Below, piece by piece: positions 33,990 to 42,912 of a stretch of DNA of 64,000 nt. The DNA lies in NCBI GenBank assembly GCA_029239875.1, contig JARBUD010000008.1, positions 62,001-126,000 on the forward strand. The letters run 5' to 3'. Numbering within the stretch: position 1 is the stretch's first letter; every line of letters starts with the position of its first letter. The notes under the pieces are model-generated. The model ran no database searches and was not told the origin of the DNA. It saw only the letters and a list, made by a program, of their open reading frames with translations. The translations under genes were made by a program, and so were the position numbers. This DNA is from Xanthobacteraceae bacterium. GTDB taxonomy: Bacteria; Pseudomonadota; Alphaproteobacteria; Rhizobiales; Xanthobacteraceae.

Positions 33990-34961
33990 TCAGCGCGTCA
34001 GCCCGAGCGTCGTCATCCATTCCTTGGTGACGGCGTTCTCCCGCTGGGCGTTCGCGGTGAAGTCCGCCGGCCCCTGGAAAGCGGGAATCAACGCCGATTC
34101 CTCCATGTAGGCCTTCAGCTCGGGCGTCTCGAGGGCCTGCTTGACCGCCTCGGCGAGCTTGGCCTTGATCGGCTCGGGAATACCCTTCGGGCCGATGATG
34201 CCGCGCATCTGCTGCCACGAGGTGTCGGCGGCGTAGCCCTGCTCCTTCAGGGTCGGCACATCCGGGAACTGCGGCACCCGCTTGTCGGACATGACCGCGA
34301 CGACCCGGAGATTGCCGGCCTGCACATGGGTCTTGACGAGGTCGACATAGGCGATCGCGACTTCGGCATGGTTGCCGAGCGCCGCGGTCACGGCGTCGCC
34401 GACGCTGTCGAAAGGCACCCAGCGCACCTTCTTGCTGTCGAGATCGGCGGACTTGGCCATGATCTCCCAGGCGAAATGCCCGCCCGATCCGCGCACGAAG
34501 CCGGCCATCACCACGCTGCCGGGCTTGGCATTGGCGGCCTCGACGAGGTCCTTCATGGACGTGATCTTGCTGTCCTTGTTGACCACGATCAGGTACGGCT
34601 CGTTCACCAGCCGGGCGATCCAGTCGAAGCTGTCCACCTTGTACTGCTTCAGGGTCTGGTTGAACGCGCCGATATGGGTCGAGGTGACGGCGCCGATGGT
34701 GTAGCCGTCCGGCTTGGCGGCTGCGAGCTCGGCCAGCTGGGTGGCCCCACGCCCGCCGGGCTTGTTCTCCACGACCAGCGGCACGCCGAGGATCTTCTCC
34801 ATCGCAATGGCGAGCTTGCGCGCCATTACGTCGGTCGCGCCGCCGGGCGAGACATGGAGCAGATAGCGGATCGGCTTGTCGGGAAAGTCGGCCCTGGCGC
34901 CCGCCGGCATGATGGCGATAGCGGCGGCAATGGCGGCCGTTCGAAGCAAGAACTTCAGCAT
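33990..34961 (-). CDS. tctC: TTT transporter periplasmic receptor (Bug/TctC)
   Basis: Periplasmic solute receptor of the Bug family, 323 residues from ATG 34961 with AGGGAG upstream (the frame is open further but lacks a signal). Signal peptide MLKFLLRTAAIAAAIAIMPAG-like, cleaved near ARA-DFP. The mature start DFPDKPIRYLLHVSPGGATDVMAR (about 26-49) is the Bug signature, and VVENKPGGRG (about 65-74) and AALGNHAEVAIAY follow. It captures a carboxylate for TctAB. A 428-bp gap separates it from the divergent enolase-superfamily gene. That gap has no gene but holds a palindromic operator at 35275. Confidence 0.93.
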   Translation of the reverse strand: MLKFLLRTAAIAAAIAIMPAGARADFPDKPIRYLLHVSPGGATDVMARKLAIAMEKILGVPLVVENKPGGRGATQLAELAAAKPDGYTIGAVTSTHIGAFNQTLKQYKVDSFDWIARLVNEPYLIVVNKDSKITSMKDLVEAANAKPGSVVMAGFVRGSGGHFAWEIMAKSADLDSKKVRWVPFDSVGDAVTAALGNHAEVAIAYVDLVKTHVQAGNLRVVAVMSDKRVPQFPDVPTLKEQGYAADTSWQQMRGIIGPKGIPEPIKAKLAEAVKQALETPELKAYMEESALIPAFQGPADFTANAQRENAVTKEWMTTLGLTR

Positions 34962-35274
34962 GATCGTTCTCCCTAGTTTTTTCGGAGGCCCTTTTATTTC
35001 GGGCTCTATCCTGGCCTTCGGCTGAACCTTTCCAAGTATCCTTCGGCTCATCGCACGACGATTGGCGTCGCTCGTGCGTGTAGTGCTTCAACCAATATTA
35101 CCTACGCCGCCCGACATAAGGCGAGTGTGCATGGGCATGGGTAGCAGGCAAGCCGTTCGACAATTCGGCGGCGACGGAAATGCCTGCCACGACGCGGCTC
35201 CTCCGTCACTATTTCACGACGCCGAACCTATCGACGCCGGGACGAATGATCCACGTTGCGCACCTTAAAAGTTC

Positions 35275-35294
35275 GTAGTAGCAATAGCAACAAC
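35275..35294. promoter_or_regulatory. Candidate TrmB-type operator, site 2
   Basis: GTAGTAGC-AATA-GCAACAAC, an imperfect 20-bp palindrome (6 of 8 arm positions paired), 96 bp before the enolase-superfamily gene and 314 bp before tctC. It matches the site at 42874-42893 on the other side of the cluster under the shared form GTWGTWGY-N4-RCWACWAC, and identity extends outside the arms. The only regulator gene within the cluster is the TrmB-type one, so it is the first candidate to bind. Confidence 0.5.
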
Positions 35295-35389
35295 TAATCG
35301 GAAAGCGCCTGAGAATGTCATTGGCGGCTGAACGCCGCGCGCCGGAAAAGGCGTGTCGGCGCAGACGCCGAAATCGAGGAAACGCCACC

Positions 35390-36466
35390 ATGAGCCGCCT
35401 GCGACGCATCCGTCTCAGCCGCCTTCGGCTGCCATTGATCCGGCCCTATCGCCTGTCCTACCGGACCTTCGATGAATTCGAGCCGTACCTGGTCGAGGTC
35501 GAGGACAGCGACGGCCGCACGGGCTTCGCCGATGCCCACATATCGCCCGGCTCGAGCTCGGAAACCCGGGAGGGCGGCTGGGCGTTCTGCCTCGCCAAGA
35601 TGGACGCGATCATCGGCAAGGCGCCGGAGGATGCGAAGGAGATCGTCCTTGCCGACTTCGCGAAAAGCAAAGTCGCCGCCACCGCGCTCACGGCCGCCAT
35701 CGAGGTGCTCGAAGGCAGCGAGTTGCTCGATGTCACCGACACCCGCAGCCAGCCGCTTCTGACGCCGATCAATGCGTTGGAGCCGGAGGCGATCGCCGCC
35801 GAGGTCGAGAAATGGATCACTGAGGGTTTTCGCACCTTCAAGGTGAAGGTCGGCAAGGATGTCGAGGCCGACCTGGCGCGCGTCGCCGCCATCCAGCAGG
35901 TCGTGTCCGGGCGCGCGACGCTGCGCCTCGACGCAAACCGCGCGTTCAGCCGCGAACAGGGCATCGCCTTCGCCTCGCGACTCGATCCCGCCGGCATCGA
36001 GCTGTTCGAGCAGCCCTGCGATTCCGACGACTGGGAGGCGAATGCCGCGGTCGCCGCGGCCTCGACCGTGCCGCTGATGCTCGACGAGCCCATCTGCACC
36101 CTCGGAGACATCGAGCGCGCCGCGCAGATCGAGAAGGTCGGCTTCTGCAAGCTCAAGCTCAAGCGCTTCGGCAGCCTCCAGCGCCTGGCCGACGGCCTCA
36201 ACGCCGTCCGGGCACACGGCATGAGCCCGGTATTGGGGGACGGCCTGGGCAGCGAGGTGCAGGGCTGGCTGGAAGCCTGCGTCGCGCGCGACACGGTCGA
36301 CAATGCCGGTGAGTTCAACGGCTTCCTGAAGCCGAAGACCGGGCTGTTCGCGAACCCGCTTCCCTTCGAGAGCGGCGAGGTCCGCATGCCCGCCGGCTAT
36401 CGCCCGCAGCTCGATCGCGCGGCGGTCGAGCGTGCCACCATAGCGACCCACGACGTAGCCGCCTGA
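35390..36466 (+). CDS. Mandelate racemase/muconate lactonising enzyme family protein
   Basis: Enolase-superfamily enzyme, 358 residues from ATG 35390 (GAGGAAA upstream). The capping domain covers about 1-125. In the barrel, TFKVKVG (about 150-156) gives the catalytic KxK lysine, RLDANRAF (about 182-189) the first metal aspartate, ELFEQPCD (about 205-212) the second metal acid, LMLDEPIC (about 230-237) the third, and KLKLKRFG (about 254-261) the opposite lysine, the MLE-subgroup arrangement. Reactions are proton abstraction next to a carboxylate: racemisation, cycloisomerisation or dehydration. First gene of a plus-strand run with carboxylase and acyl-CoA synthetase, so it probably prepares the substrate acid before CoA activation. 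Confidence 0.85.
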   Translation: MSRLRRIRLSRLRLPLIRPYRLSYRTFDEFEPYLVEVEDSDGRTGFADAHISPGSSSETREGGWAFCLAKMDAIIGKAPEDAKEIVLADFAKSKVAATALTAAIEVLEGSELLDVTDTRSQPLLTPINALEPEAIAAEVEKWITEGFRTFKVKVGKDVEADLARVAAIQQVVSGRATLRLDANRAFSREQGIAFASRLDPAGIELFEQPCDSDDWEANAAVAAASTVPLMLDEPICTLGDIERAAQIEKVGFCKLKLKRFGSLQRLADGLNAVRAHGMSPVLGDGLGSEVQGWLEACVARDTVDNAGEFNGFLKPKTGLFANPLPFESGEVRMPAGYRPQLDRAAVERATIATHDVAA

Positions 36467-36505
36467 CGCGCCGGTCGCGCCTCGATCGGAGACGTCCTCA
36501 GCAAG

Positions 36506-38056
36506 ATGCAGGATTCAAAGATGCCTCACGACGTAATGCTTGAGAAACTCGATGAGCGCCGCACGCAGGCGCGGCGCATGGGCGGGCCGGAAAAGCTGGC
36601 CAAGCGCGCCGAGCGCGGCCAGCTCAATGCCAAGGAGCGGATGGACGCTCTCGTCGACCCCGACAGCTTCTTCGAGGTCGGGCTGCTCGGCGCTTCCGGC
36701 GTGTTCGACGCGGATATCGAAGCGACGCCCCGCGACGGCAAGATCACCGGCTTCGGCAGGATCGAGGGGCGGGACGTCGGGGTGGTGGTGAACGACTTCA
36801 CCACCAAGGGCGCCTCCACCAGCGCCACCAACTCGAAGAAGATGGGCTACATCCGCCGCACCTGCACCGAACGGGGCATGCCCTTCATCCATATCGGCGA
36901 ATCCACCGGCGCGCGCCTTCCCGACGCCATGGGCTCGAAGGGAATGGGCGCGCTGCTCGGCAACGACACGACCCAGTTCAAGCGCATGCGGGAGACTCCG
37001 TGGGTCGCGGCGGCGCTCGACACCTCGTTCGGCTCGTCTGCCTGGCTTTGCTGCTGCGCCGATTTCGCGGTGATGAAGAAGGGCTCGATCATGTCGGTGT
37101 CGAGCCCGCGCCTCGTTTCCATGGCCATCGGCGAGAAGGTCGACCTCGAAGAGCTCGGCGGCTGGCGGCTGCATGCCGAGCAGACCGGCCTCATCGACTA
37201 CTTCGTCGACACCGATGCCGAGGCGATGGCCGTGATACGCCGGTTCCTCTCCTACATGCCCGGCCACAATGGCGAGCTCGCGCCCGGCGCGGCCGTCGCC
37301 GAGGGGTCGGGCGAGGACCAGGACCGCATCCTCGCCGTGCTGCCGGAGAAGCGCACGCAGGTCTACAACATGAAGAAGATCATCGAGGTGATCTTCGACC
37401 GCGACAGCTTCTTCGAGATCAAGGCCCGCTTCGGCAGGTCGGCGGTGGTGGGTCTTGCCCGGCTCGACGGGCAGGCGGTGGGCGTCATCGCCAACAACCC
37501 GCAGGTAGGCGGCGGCGCGCTCTCGGCGGAGGCCTGCCGCAAGATCATCGATCTCACCGTGCTGTGCGACAGCTTCAACCTGCCGATCGTGCGCCTCGTC
37601 GACACGCCGGGCTTCGTCGTCGGCACCGAGGCCGAGCGGCGCGGCGCGCCGGGACACATCATGAACTTCATGAACGCCACCTGCCTGACCACGGTGCCCT
37701 CGGTCACCGTGCTGTGCCGCAAGGCCTATGGGCGCGCCTATGTCGCGATGGGCGGCGGCGCCCACAACGACGCGATGATCGCCTGGCCGACCGCCGAGGT
37801 GAGCTTCATGGACCCGGTGTTCGCGACCAACATCGTCCACAACCTCACCGCCGGGCAGGAGGGCTTCGAGGACGCGCTGGCGCATATCCAGAAGGACCTC
37901 GAGATCTGGGACATGGCCCGCATCTTCTCGGCGCAGGACGTCGTGAAGCCTCAGGAAACCCGCGCCTGGGTCATCCGCATGCTGGACATCCAGCGCCGCC
38001 GGCGCTCGGGCGGCGTAGGCCAGCACCTGATGCGCACGTGGCCGACGAGCTTTTGA
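36506..38056 (+). CDS. Acyl-CoA carboxylase, carboxyltransferase subunit
   Basis: Carboxyltransferase component of a biotin-dependent acyl-CoA carboxylase (PccB/MccB/GcdA class), 516 residues. Two crotonase-like halves are visible: the N half with RMDALVDPDSFFEVG (about 44-58), DFTTKGAS and the oxyanion segment ESTGARLPDAMGSKG (about 131-145), and the C half with GVIANNPQVGGGALSAEACRKI-type sequence (about 328-349), VDTPGFVVGTEAE (about 365-377), and GRAYVAMGGG (about 410-419). ATG 36521, with AGGA upstream, is an alternative start. Biotin carboxylase and biotin carrier are encoded on the other strand at 41.2–42.8 kb, completing a three-gene enzyme. The acyl-CoA substrate is not deducible. 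Confidence 0.9.
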   Translation: MQDSKMPHDVMLEKLDERRTQARRMGGPEKLAKRAERGQLNAKERMDALVDPDSFFEVGLLGASGVFDADIEATPRDGKITGFGRIEGRDVGVVVNDFTTKGASTSATNSKKMGYIRRTCTERGMPFIHIGESTGARLPDAMGSKGMGALLGNDTTQFKRMRETPWVAAALDTSFGSSAWLCCCADFAVMKKGSIMSVSSPRLVSMAIGEKVDLEELGGWRLHAEQTGLIDYFVDTDAEAMAVIRRFLSYMPGHNGELAPGAAVAEGSGEDQDRILAVLPEKRTQVYNMKKIIEVIFDRDSFFEIKARFGRSAVVGLARLDGQAVGVIANNPQVGGGALSAEACRKIIDLTVLCDSFNLPIVRLVDTPGFVVGTEAERRGAPGHIMNFMNATCLTTVPSVTVLCRKAYGRAYVAMGGGAHNDAMIAWPTAEVSFMDPVFATNIVHNLTAGQEGFEDALAHIQKDLEIWDMARIFSAQDVVKPQETRAWVIRMLDIQRRRRSGGVGQHLMRTWPTSF

Positions 38057-38067
38057 GGGGGCTGATC

Positions 38068-40263
38068 ATGACCATTCAGGATACCCACGCGCTGCGCGCG
38101 GCCCGCGGGGAAGCGCTCATCGCCGAGGCTCGCGCCAACGGGCGCGGCAGCCTGGACGAGGCGGCCGGCAAGGCGCTGCTGGCCGATTTCGGCGTGCGCG
38201 TGCCGCGTTCGCGCTTCGCGGCGAATGCCGTTCAGGCGGCTGAGATCGCCGGCGAGCTCGATGGCCCCTTCGTCGTGAAGGTCGTCTCGCCCGAGATCCT
38301 GCACAAGTCCGATGCCGGCGGCGTCGCCCTTCGCCTGGCCGACCCCGACGCCGTCGGCGCGGCGGTCGAGGCGATGGCCGCGAAGCCGCTGATCGCCGCC
38401 GCCAAGGTCGATGGCTGGCTGGTCGAGGAGATGATGCCGTCCGGCCGCGAAATCGTCATCGGCGGCTATCGCGATCCCCAGTTCGGCCCGATGATCATGG
38501 TCGGGCTCGGCGGCATCTTCGTCGAAGTGCTGCGCGACATCTCCTTCCGCATCTGCCCGATCGAGGCGAAGGATGCCGAGGAGATGCTGGCCGAGCTGAA
38601 GGGCCATGCCCTGCTGGAGGGCGCGCGGGGCGAGGCGGGCATCGACCAGGCGGCGCTCGTCGACGTCATGCTGCGCATCGGCGGCATCGATGGCCTGCTG
38701 ATGCGCCACCGGGCCGACATAGCGGAGCTCGACCTCAATCCGGTGATCACCTCGCCGAACGGCGCCGTCGCCGTCGACGCGCGGGTGATCCTGACGGAGC
38801 AGGCGGAAACGGACGCTCCTTCCGAGGCGTCGGATGCGTCCCCGCTCGAAGTTTTCCGCCCGCTGTTCGAGCCGCGCACCGTGGCGGTGCTCGGCGCTTC
38901 GACCAAGGACGTCGCCATCGCCAACACCTTCATCCGCCGGATGAAGGCCTTCGGCTATGCGGGCAGCATCTACCCGATCCATCCGGCGGCCGACGAGATC
39001 GAGGGCCTGAAGGCATATCCGAGCCTCGCCGAGACGCCCGAGCCGGTGGACTACGCCTATATCGCCGTCGGTGCCGAGCGCATTCCCGGCATCCTCGCCG
39101 CCGCGGGCGGGCGCTGCCGCATCGCGCAGGTCATCTCTTCCGGCTTCGGTGAACTCGAGGAGGGTAAGGCGCTTCAGGACGCGCTCGTCGAGGGCGCCCG
39201 CGCGGGCGGGGCGCGGATCCTGGGGCCGAACTGCCTCGGGACCTATTCTCCTCGCGGCGGCCTCACCTTTCCGGCCGACGCACCGAAGGAAGTCGGCACG
39301 ATCGGCATCGTCTCGCAGTCGGGCGGACTGACGACGGACATCATCAAGCGCGGAGAATGGCGGGGCCTGCGCTTCAGCGGCGCGGTGACCATCGGCAACA
39401 GTGCCGATGTGAAACCGCATGAGCTGCTGGCCTACTACCTCGCCGATCCGCAGACCCGGGCCATCGGCATCTACATGGAGGACGTGAAGCACGGGCGTGC
39501 CTTCTACGAGCAGCTGAAGAAGGCGAACAAGCCGGTCGTCATCCTCAAGGGCGGGCGCTCGGTGCTCGGACGATTGGCGGCCGCCTCGCACACCGGCGCA
39601 CTCGCCGGTGACGAGAAGGCATGGGAGGCGCTGCAGAAGCAGACTCCTGCCGTCCTGGTCGCCACCGTCGACGAGTTCATCGACCTGCTGCTGGCGCTGC
39701 AGCATTTCGACCTCCACCCCGACCATCCCACCCGCACCGTCACGCTGTTCGGCAATGGCGGCGGATCGAGCGTGCTGGGCACGGACGCCTTCGCGGGCGC
39801 GGGGCTGGAGGTCGCGCCCTATGGCGAGGAAGCACGCCACCTGCTGGAGGCGATGAAGCTTCCGCCGGGCACCAGCGTCGCCAACCCGATCGACACGCCG
39901 GTGCGCACGCTGCAGGAGAAGGACGGCTTCGTGGCCGGCGAAATCCTCGACATCGTCTATGGCCACGCCCATCCCGATGCCGTGCTGATGCACCTCAACC
40001 TGTCGGCTTTCGTCGGACGAGGTTCGGTAGACCCGATCGACAACCTGTTCACGGTGGTGGGGCAGACCAAGGAGAAATGGCCGGGCGGGCCGCATTTCGC
40101 CCTGGCCCTGCGCACGGACGGCTCGGCGGCGCTCGACGATCGCCGGCGCCATTATCGCGAAAAGGCCCGCGCCATCGGCGTGCCGGTTTTCGACGAGATC
40201 GCCCCGGCGGCGAAGGCTCTCGCCGGCATCGGGCATCTCGAGCGGCGACTGGGCGGACGTTGA
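38068..40263 (+). CDS. ADP-forming acyl-CoA synthetase, beta-alpha fused
   Basis: Nucleoside-diphosphate-forming acyl-CoA synthetase, 731 residues, start ATG 38068 just after the carboxyltransferase gene. It makes an acyl-CoA from acid, ATP and CoA, giving ADP and phosphate. The ATP-grasp (beta) part comes first (about 25-245; FVVKVVSPEILHKSDAGGV, GLGGIFVEVLRD), then the CoA-binding Rossmann part (about 260-390; EPRTVAVLGASTKDVA, ILGPNCLGTYSP) and the ligase part with the phosphohistidine loop AASHTGALAGD (about 507-517). This order is reversed relative to the alpha-beta layout of E. coli PatZ-like proteins. Context says it activates the acid brought in by TctABC. Confidence 0.88.
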   Translation: MTIQDTHALRAARGEALIAEARANGRGSLDEAAGKALLADFGVRVPRSRFAANAVQAAEIAGELDGPFVVKVVSPEILHKSDAGGVALRLADPDAVGAAVEAMAAKPLIAAAKVDGWLVEEMMPSGREIVIGGYRDPQFGPMIMVGLGGIFVEVLRDISFRICPIEAKDAEEMLAELKGHALLEGARGEAGIDQAALVDVMLRIGGIDGLLMRHRADIAELDLNPVITSPNGAVAVDARVILTEQAETDAPSEASDASPLEVFRPLFEPRTVAVLGASTKDVAIANTFIRRMKAFGYAGSIYPIHPAADEIEGLKAYPSLAETPEPVDYAYIAVGAERIPGILAAAGGRCRIAQVISSGFGELEEGKALQDALVEGARAGGARILGPNCLGTYSPRGGLTFPADAPKEVGTIGIVSQSGGLTTDIIKRGEWRGLRFSGAVTIGNSADVKPHELLAYYLADPQTRAIGIYMEDVKHGRAFYEQLKKANKPVVILKGGRSVLGRLAAASHTGALAGDEKAWEALQKQTPAVLVATVDEFIDLLLALQHFDLHPDHPTRTVTLFGNGGGSSVLGTDAFAGAGLEVAPYGEEARHLLEAMKLPPGTSVANPIDTPVRTLQEKDGFVAGEILDIVYGHAHPDAVLMHLNLSAFVGRGSVDPIDNLFTVVGQTKEKWPGGPHFALALRTDGSAALDDRRRHYREKARAIGVPVFDEIAPAAKALAGIGHLERRLGGR

Positions 40264-40269
40264 ACAACG

Positions 40270-40293
40270 AGGGGCGGTCCGAGGACCGCCCCT
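40270..40293. terminator. Bidirectional stem-loop between convergent genes
   Basis: AGGGGCGGTC-CGAG-GACCGCCCCT, perfect 10-bp arms and a 4-base loop, centred in the 57-bp gap between the acyl-CoA synthetase and the TrmB gene. No long T-run on either side, yet the stem is strong and placed exactly between the two stops. Confidence 0.6.
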
Positions 40294-40320
40294 ACGAGCC
40301 CGGCTGAACGTTCGGAAATG

Positions 40321-41232
40321 TCAGCTGAGACCGGTGCGCTTCTTGAACGAGGCGGCCTGTTCGGGCGAGAAGCAGGCGAGGCGCAGGTCGCGCAGATAGG
40401 GGCCGAACGCCTCGTCGATCTGCGGCCCCAGGCGGGCGAATATCTCCGCCATGTAATAGTCGTGGCGCACCAGCGATTCCGCCAGATTCACGATAGGTCC
40501 GTTGCGGGTATAGGCGGCGATCACCTCGCCCTCCACGGTCGCGGTCAGCGTCTCGACGTGATCGATCGACACGGTGAAAAGGTTGTCGGCCGTGCCCATG
40601 CGCACGCCATTGCCTTCGTGGATGTAGACCCGACAGGTCGGACCGAAGCGGAACTCTTCCGCATCCGGCCCGAACAGCACGATGAAGATCTCGATCCCGC
40701 GCGCCGCGGCCTTCCGCAGCGCCTCCTTGTGGCGGCGCAGGACCGTGTCGCTGGCCTTGATCCAGATCGAGGTGTCGCTTTCCTCGATCAGCGTGTCGAT
40801 CTTGGAGTGGACGCTGCCCTCTCCTCTGAGCATCCAGACATATTCGCCGTTGGACGAAGGCGCGATCGAGGAGAGGCGCTCGGAAAGATCCGTGCACAGC
40901 GCGCGTGTCTGGTTGGAAAGTGCGGCCAGGAAATCGTTGGGCGGTGCCGCCACATAGCGCACCGGGTTCTCGCTCACCGGAAGCACGGCGCCGCGTTGCG
41001 CCAATGCTTCCAGCGCGTGATAGGTGTTCGGGCGCGGGACATTGGCGCCTTTCGAGATCTCATAGGCGGTCGAGGGCGGCATGCGCAGCAACTGGATGTA
41101 GATCTTCGCCTCGTACTCGGTGAAACCGAGCCGCTTCAGGTCGGCGAGAAGGTCATCCGATTCATTTGCCGCTATGGCCAGCTTGCCTGCCAATGTGGTC
41201 TCCAATGACGCTTTTGCCCGGCGTGGCTTCAC
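40321..41232 (-). CDS. TrmB-type transcriptional regulator
   Basis: A 303-residue regulator with an N-terminal TrmB winged helix (about 28-82): LKRLGFTEYEAKIYIQLL, then SKGANVPRPNTYHALEALAQRGAV as recognition helix and wing. The rest is the TrmB effector domain, with a phospholipase-D-like fold pattern (SKIDTLIEESDTSIWIKASD, about 143-162). TrmB proteins are best known as archaeal sugar regulators and are uncommon in alphaproteobacteria. The GTG start overlaps the biotin carboxylase stop (GTGA, 41229-41232), so it is cotranscribed with the carboxylase genes and likely controls them through the palindromes at 35275 and 42874. Confidence 0.85.
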   Translation of the reverse strand: MKPRRAKASLETTLAGKLAIAANESDDLLADLKRLGFTEYEAKIYIQLLRMPPSTAYEISKGANVPRPNTYHALEALAQRGAVLPVSENPVRYVAAPPNDFLAALSNQTRALCTDLSERLSSIAPSSNGEYVWMLRGEGSVHSKIDTLIEESDTSIWIKASDTVLRRHKEALRKAAARGIEIFIVLFGPDAEEFRFGPTCRVYIHEGNGVRMGTADNLFTVSIDHVETLTATVEGEVIAAYTRNGPIVNLAESLVRHDYYMAEIFARLGPQIDEAFGPYLRDLRLACFSPEQAASFKKRTGLS

Positions 41233-42590
41233 GCGGCCAGGAGCCGCGTGCGATGGGCGTCGATGAAGCCCGTGTGGACGTCACCGCTGACAAAGTTCTC
41301 GTCGCCCAGACACGCCAGCAGGAAATGGCGGTTACTGCGGATGCCGTCAATGGAAAAGGCCCGCAGCGCCTCGACCGCGCGCCGGCGTGCCTCCTCACGG
41401 TCCTCGCCCCAGGCCACGACCTTGGCGACCATCGGATCGTAGAACGGCGTCACGACGTCCCCCTCGCGGTAGCCGCTGTCTATCCGCAGATGCGCCATGT
41501 CCACCGGTGGCCGGAAGGTGGCGAGAGGGCCCGGCGCCGGCATGAACATCTTTGCCGGATCTTCGGCATAGAGCCGGCATTCGATGGCATGGCCATGCGT
41601 CTTGATCTCGGCCTGCGGGATGAAGGCGAGCGAACCGCGCGCGAGCTCGATCTGCATGGCGACGAGATCGCGGCCGGTGATCATCTCCGTGACGGGATGC
41701 TCGACCTGGATGCGCGTGTTCATCTCGAGGAAGAAGAACTCGAAGCTCTCCGCGTCGACGATGAACTCAACCGTGCCGGCGCCGCTGTACCGCGTCGCCT
41801 CGCACAGCCTCACGGCGGCGGCCGCCATGGCGTCGGTGACGCGAGGCGGCAGGCCCGGCGCGCGGGCTTCCTCGATCACCTTCTGGAAGCGGCGCTGCAA
41901 CGAGCAGTCGCGCTCGAACAGGTGGATGGCACGGCCGTCGCCGAAGCCGAACACCTGGATCTCCACGTGGCGGGCCTTGGGTACGAAGCGCTCGAGGAAG
42001 ACCGCTCCATTGCCGAAGGATTTCTGCGCCATCGACTGGGTCGCCACGACGGTGTCGGTCAACTTGTCCGGGCCATCGACGCGCCGCATGCCGATGCCGC
42101 CGCCGCCGCCCGCCGCCTTGACCAGCAGCGGGTAGCCGACCGCCTCCGCAGCCTGCTCCAATCCTTCCAGCATGCCGGGCTCGAAGCGGGTGCTGCCCGG
42201 AACCACCGGCACGCCGGCGGCTTCCGCGATCTGCCGGGCGCGCTGCTTGTCGCCCATCTGGCGGATGGTCTCCGGCGAGGGGCCGATCCAGACCAGCCCC
42301 GCATCGATGACGCTCTGTGCGAATTCCGCATTCTCGGACAGGAAGCCATAGCCGGGATGGATCGCGTCGGCCCCCGTCTCGCGTGCGGCATCCAGCACCT
42401 TCTCCACGCGCAGATAGCTCTCCCGCGCCGGCGCGGGTCCTACGCCGACGGACTGGTCCGCAGCCTGGACATGGGCGCTGTCGGCGTCGGCGTCGGAATA
42501 GATGGCGACGTTCGCGAGGCCGAGAGCGCGGCTCGAGCGGAAGACGCGGCAGGCGATCTCCCCCCGATTGGCAACGAGAATCTTCTTCAT
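41229..42590 (-). CDS. Biotin carboxylase subunit of acyl-CoA carboxylase
   Basis: ATP-dependent carboxylation of biotin, 453 residues, standard AccC length. Motifs: KKILVANRGEIACRVFRS start (2-19), PGYGFLSENAEFA (about 79-91), glycine-rich ATP loop KAAGGGGGIGMRRV (about 158-171), FLEMNTRIQVEHPVTE with catalytic Glu/Asn/Arg (about 284-299) and the EC-RxxxE-like AIECRLYAEDP (about 330-340). It lies four bases after the biotin-carrier gene and overlaps the TrmB gene. As this cluster has its own carrier and carboxyltransferase, it is probably a dedicated catabolic carboxylase, not the essential AccC. Confidence 0.92.
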   Translation of the reverse strand: MKKILVANRGEIACRVFRSSRALGLANVAIYSDADADSAHVQAADQSVGVGPAPARESYLRVEKVLDAARETGADAIHPGYGFLSENAEFAQSVIDAGLVWIGPSPETIRQMGDKQRARQIAEAAGVPVVPGSTRFEPGMLEGLEQAAEAVGYPLLVKAAGGGGGIGMRRVDGPDKLTDTVVATQSMAQKSFGNGAVFLERFVPKARHVEIQVFGFGDGRAIHLFERDCSLQRRFQKVIEEARAPGLPPRVTDAMAAAAVRLCEATRYSGAGTVEFIVDAESFEFFFLEMNTRIQVEHPVTEMITGRDLVAMQIELARGSLAFIPQAEIKTHGHAIECRLYAEDPAKMFMPAPGPLATFRPPVDMAHLRIDSGYREGDVVTPFYDPMVAKVVAWGEDREEARRRAVEALRAFSIDGIRSNRHFLLACLGDENFVSGDVHTGFIDAHRTRLLAA

Positions 42591-42594
42591 CGAT

Positions 42595-42816
42595 TCAGGC
42601 CTCGATGCGGGCGACGACCGTGCCCTCGGTCACGGTGTCACCCTCGGCAACGAGGATTTCGATAATCGCGCCGTCCTCGGGCGCCGAGACCGGGATCTCC
42701 ATCTTCATGGACTCGAGGATCAGGATCACCTCCTCTTCGCCCACCTTGTCGCCGACCGCCTTCTCGATCTTCCAGACGTTGCCTGTGATCTCTGTTTTGA
42801 TGTCGACCTTTGCCAT
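42595..42816 (-). CDS. Biotin carboxyl carrier protein (short form)
   Basis: A stand-alone biotinyl domain of 73 residues from ATG 42816 (an ATG at 42846 is less likely). The biotin-accepting lysine is in ILESMKMEI (about 33-41), a variant of the usual EAMKM with Ser for Ala; GDKVGEEEV and EGDTVTEGTVVARIEA are the flanking hairpins. It lacks the extra N-terminal part of the fatty-acid BCCP, in line with catabolic carboxylases. First gene of the minus-strand run carrier–carboxylase–TrmB. Confidence 0.9.
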   Translation of the reverse strand: MAKVDIKTEITGNVWKIEKAVGDKVGEEEVILILESMKMEIPVSAPEDGAIIEILVAEGDTVTEGTVVARIEA

Positions 42817-42873
42817 CGTTTCCTCCGTGATGCCCGCTGCGGGCATTGACCTTCATTCTAGGGTGTCGCATTA

Positions 42874-42893
42874 GTAGTTGCAATGACAACTAC
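42874..42893. promoter_or_regulatory. Candidate TrmB-type operator, site 1
   Basis: GTAGTTGCAATGACAACTAC, perfect 7-bp arms (7 of 8 over the longer arm) in the 96-bp gap between the divergent biotin-carrier and hydratase genes. It matches the site at 35275-35294, read on the opposite strand, at about 20 of 25 positions, extending beyond the arms (TTA…CGA). It lies 58 bp before the carrier start and 20 bp before the hydratase start, good for blocking both. Confidence 0.55.
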
Positions 42894-42912
42894 GATAAGT
42901 GGGAGAAATGCC

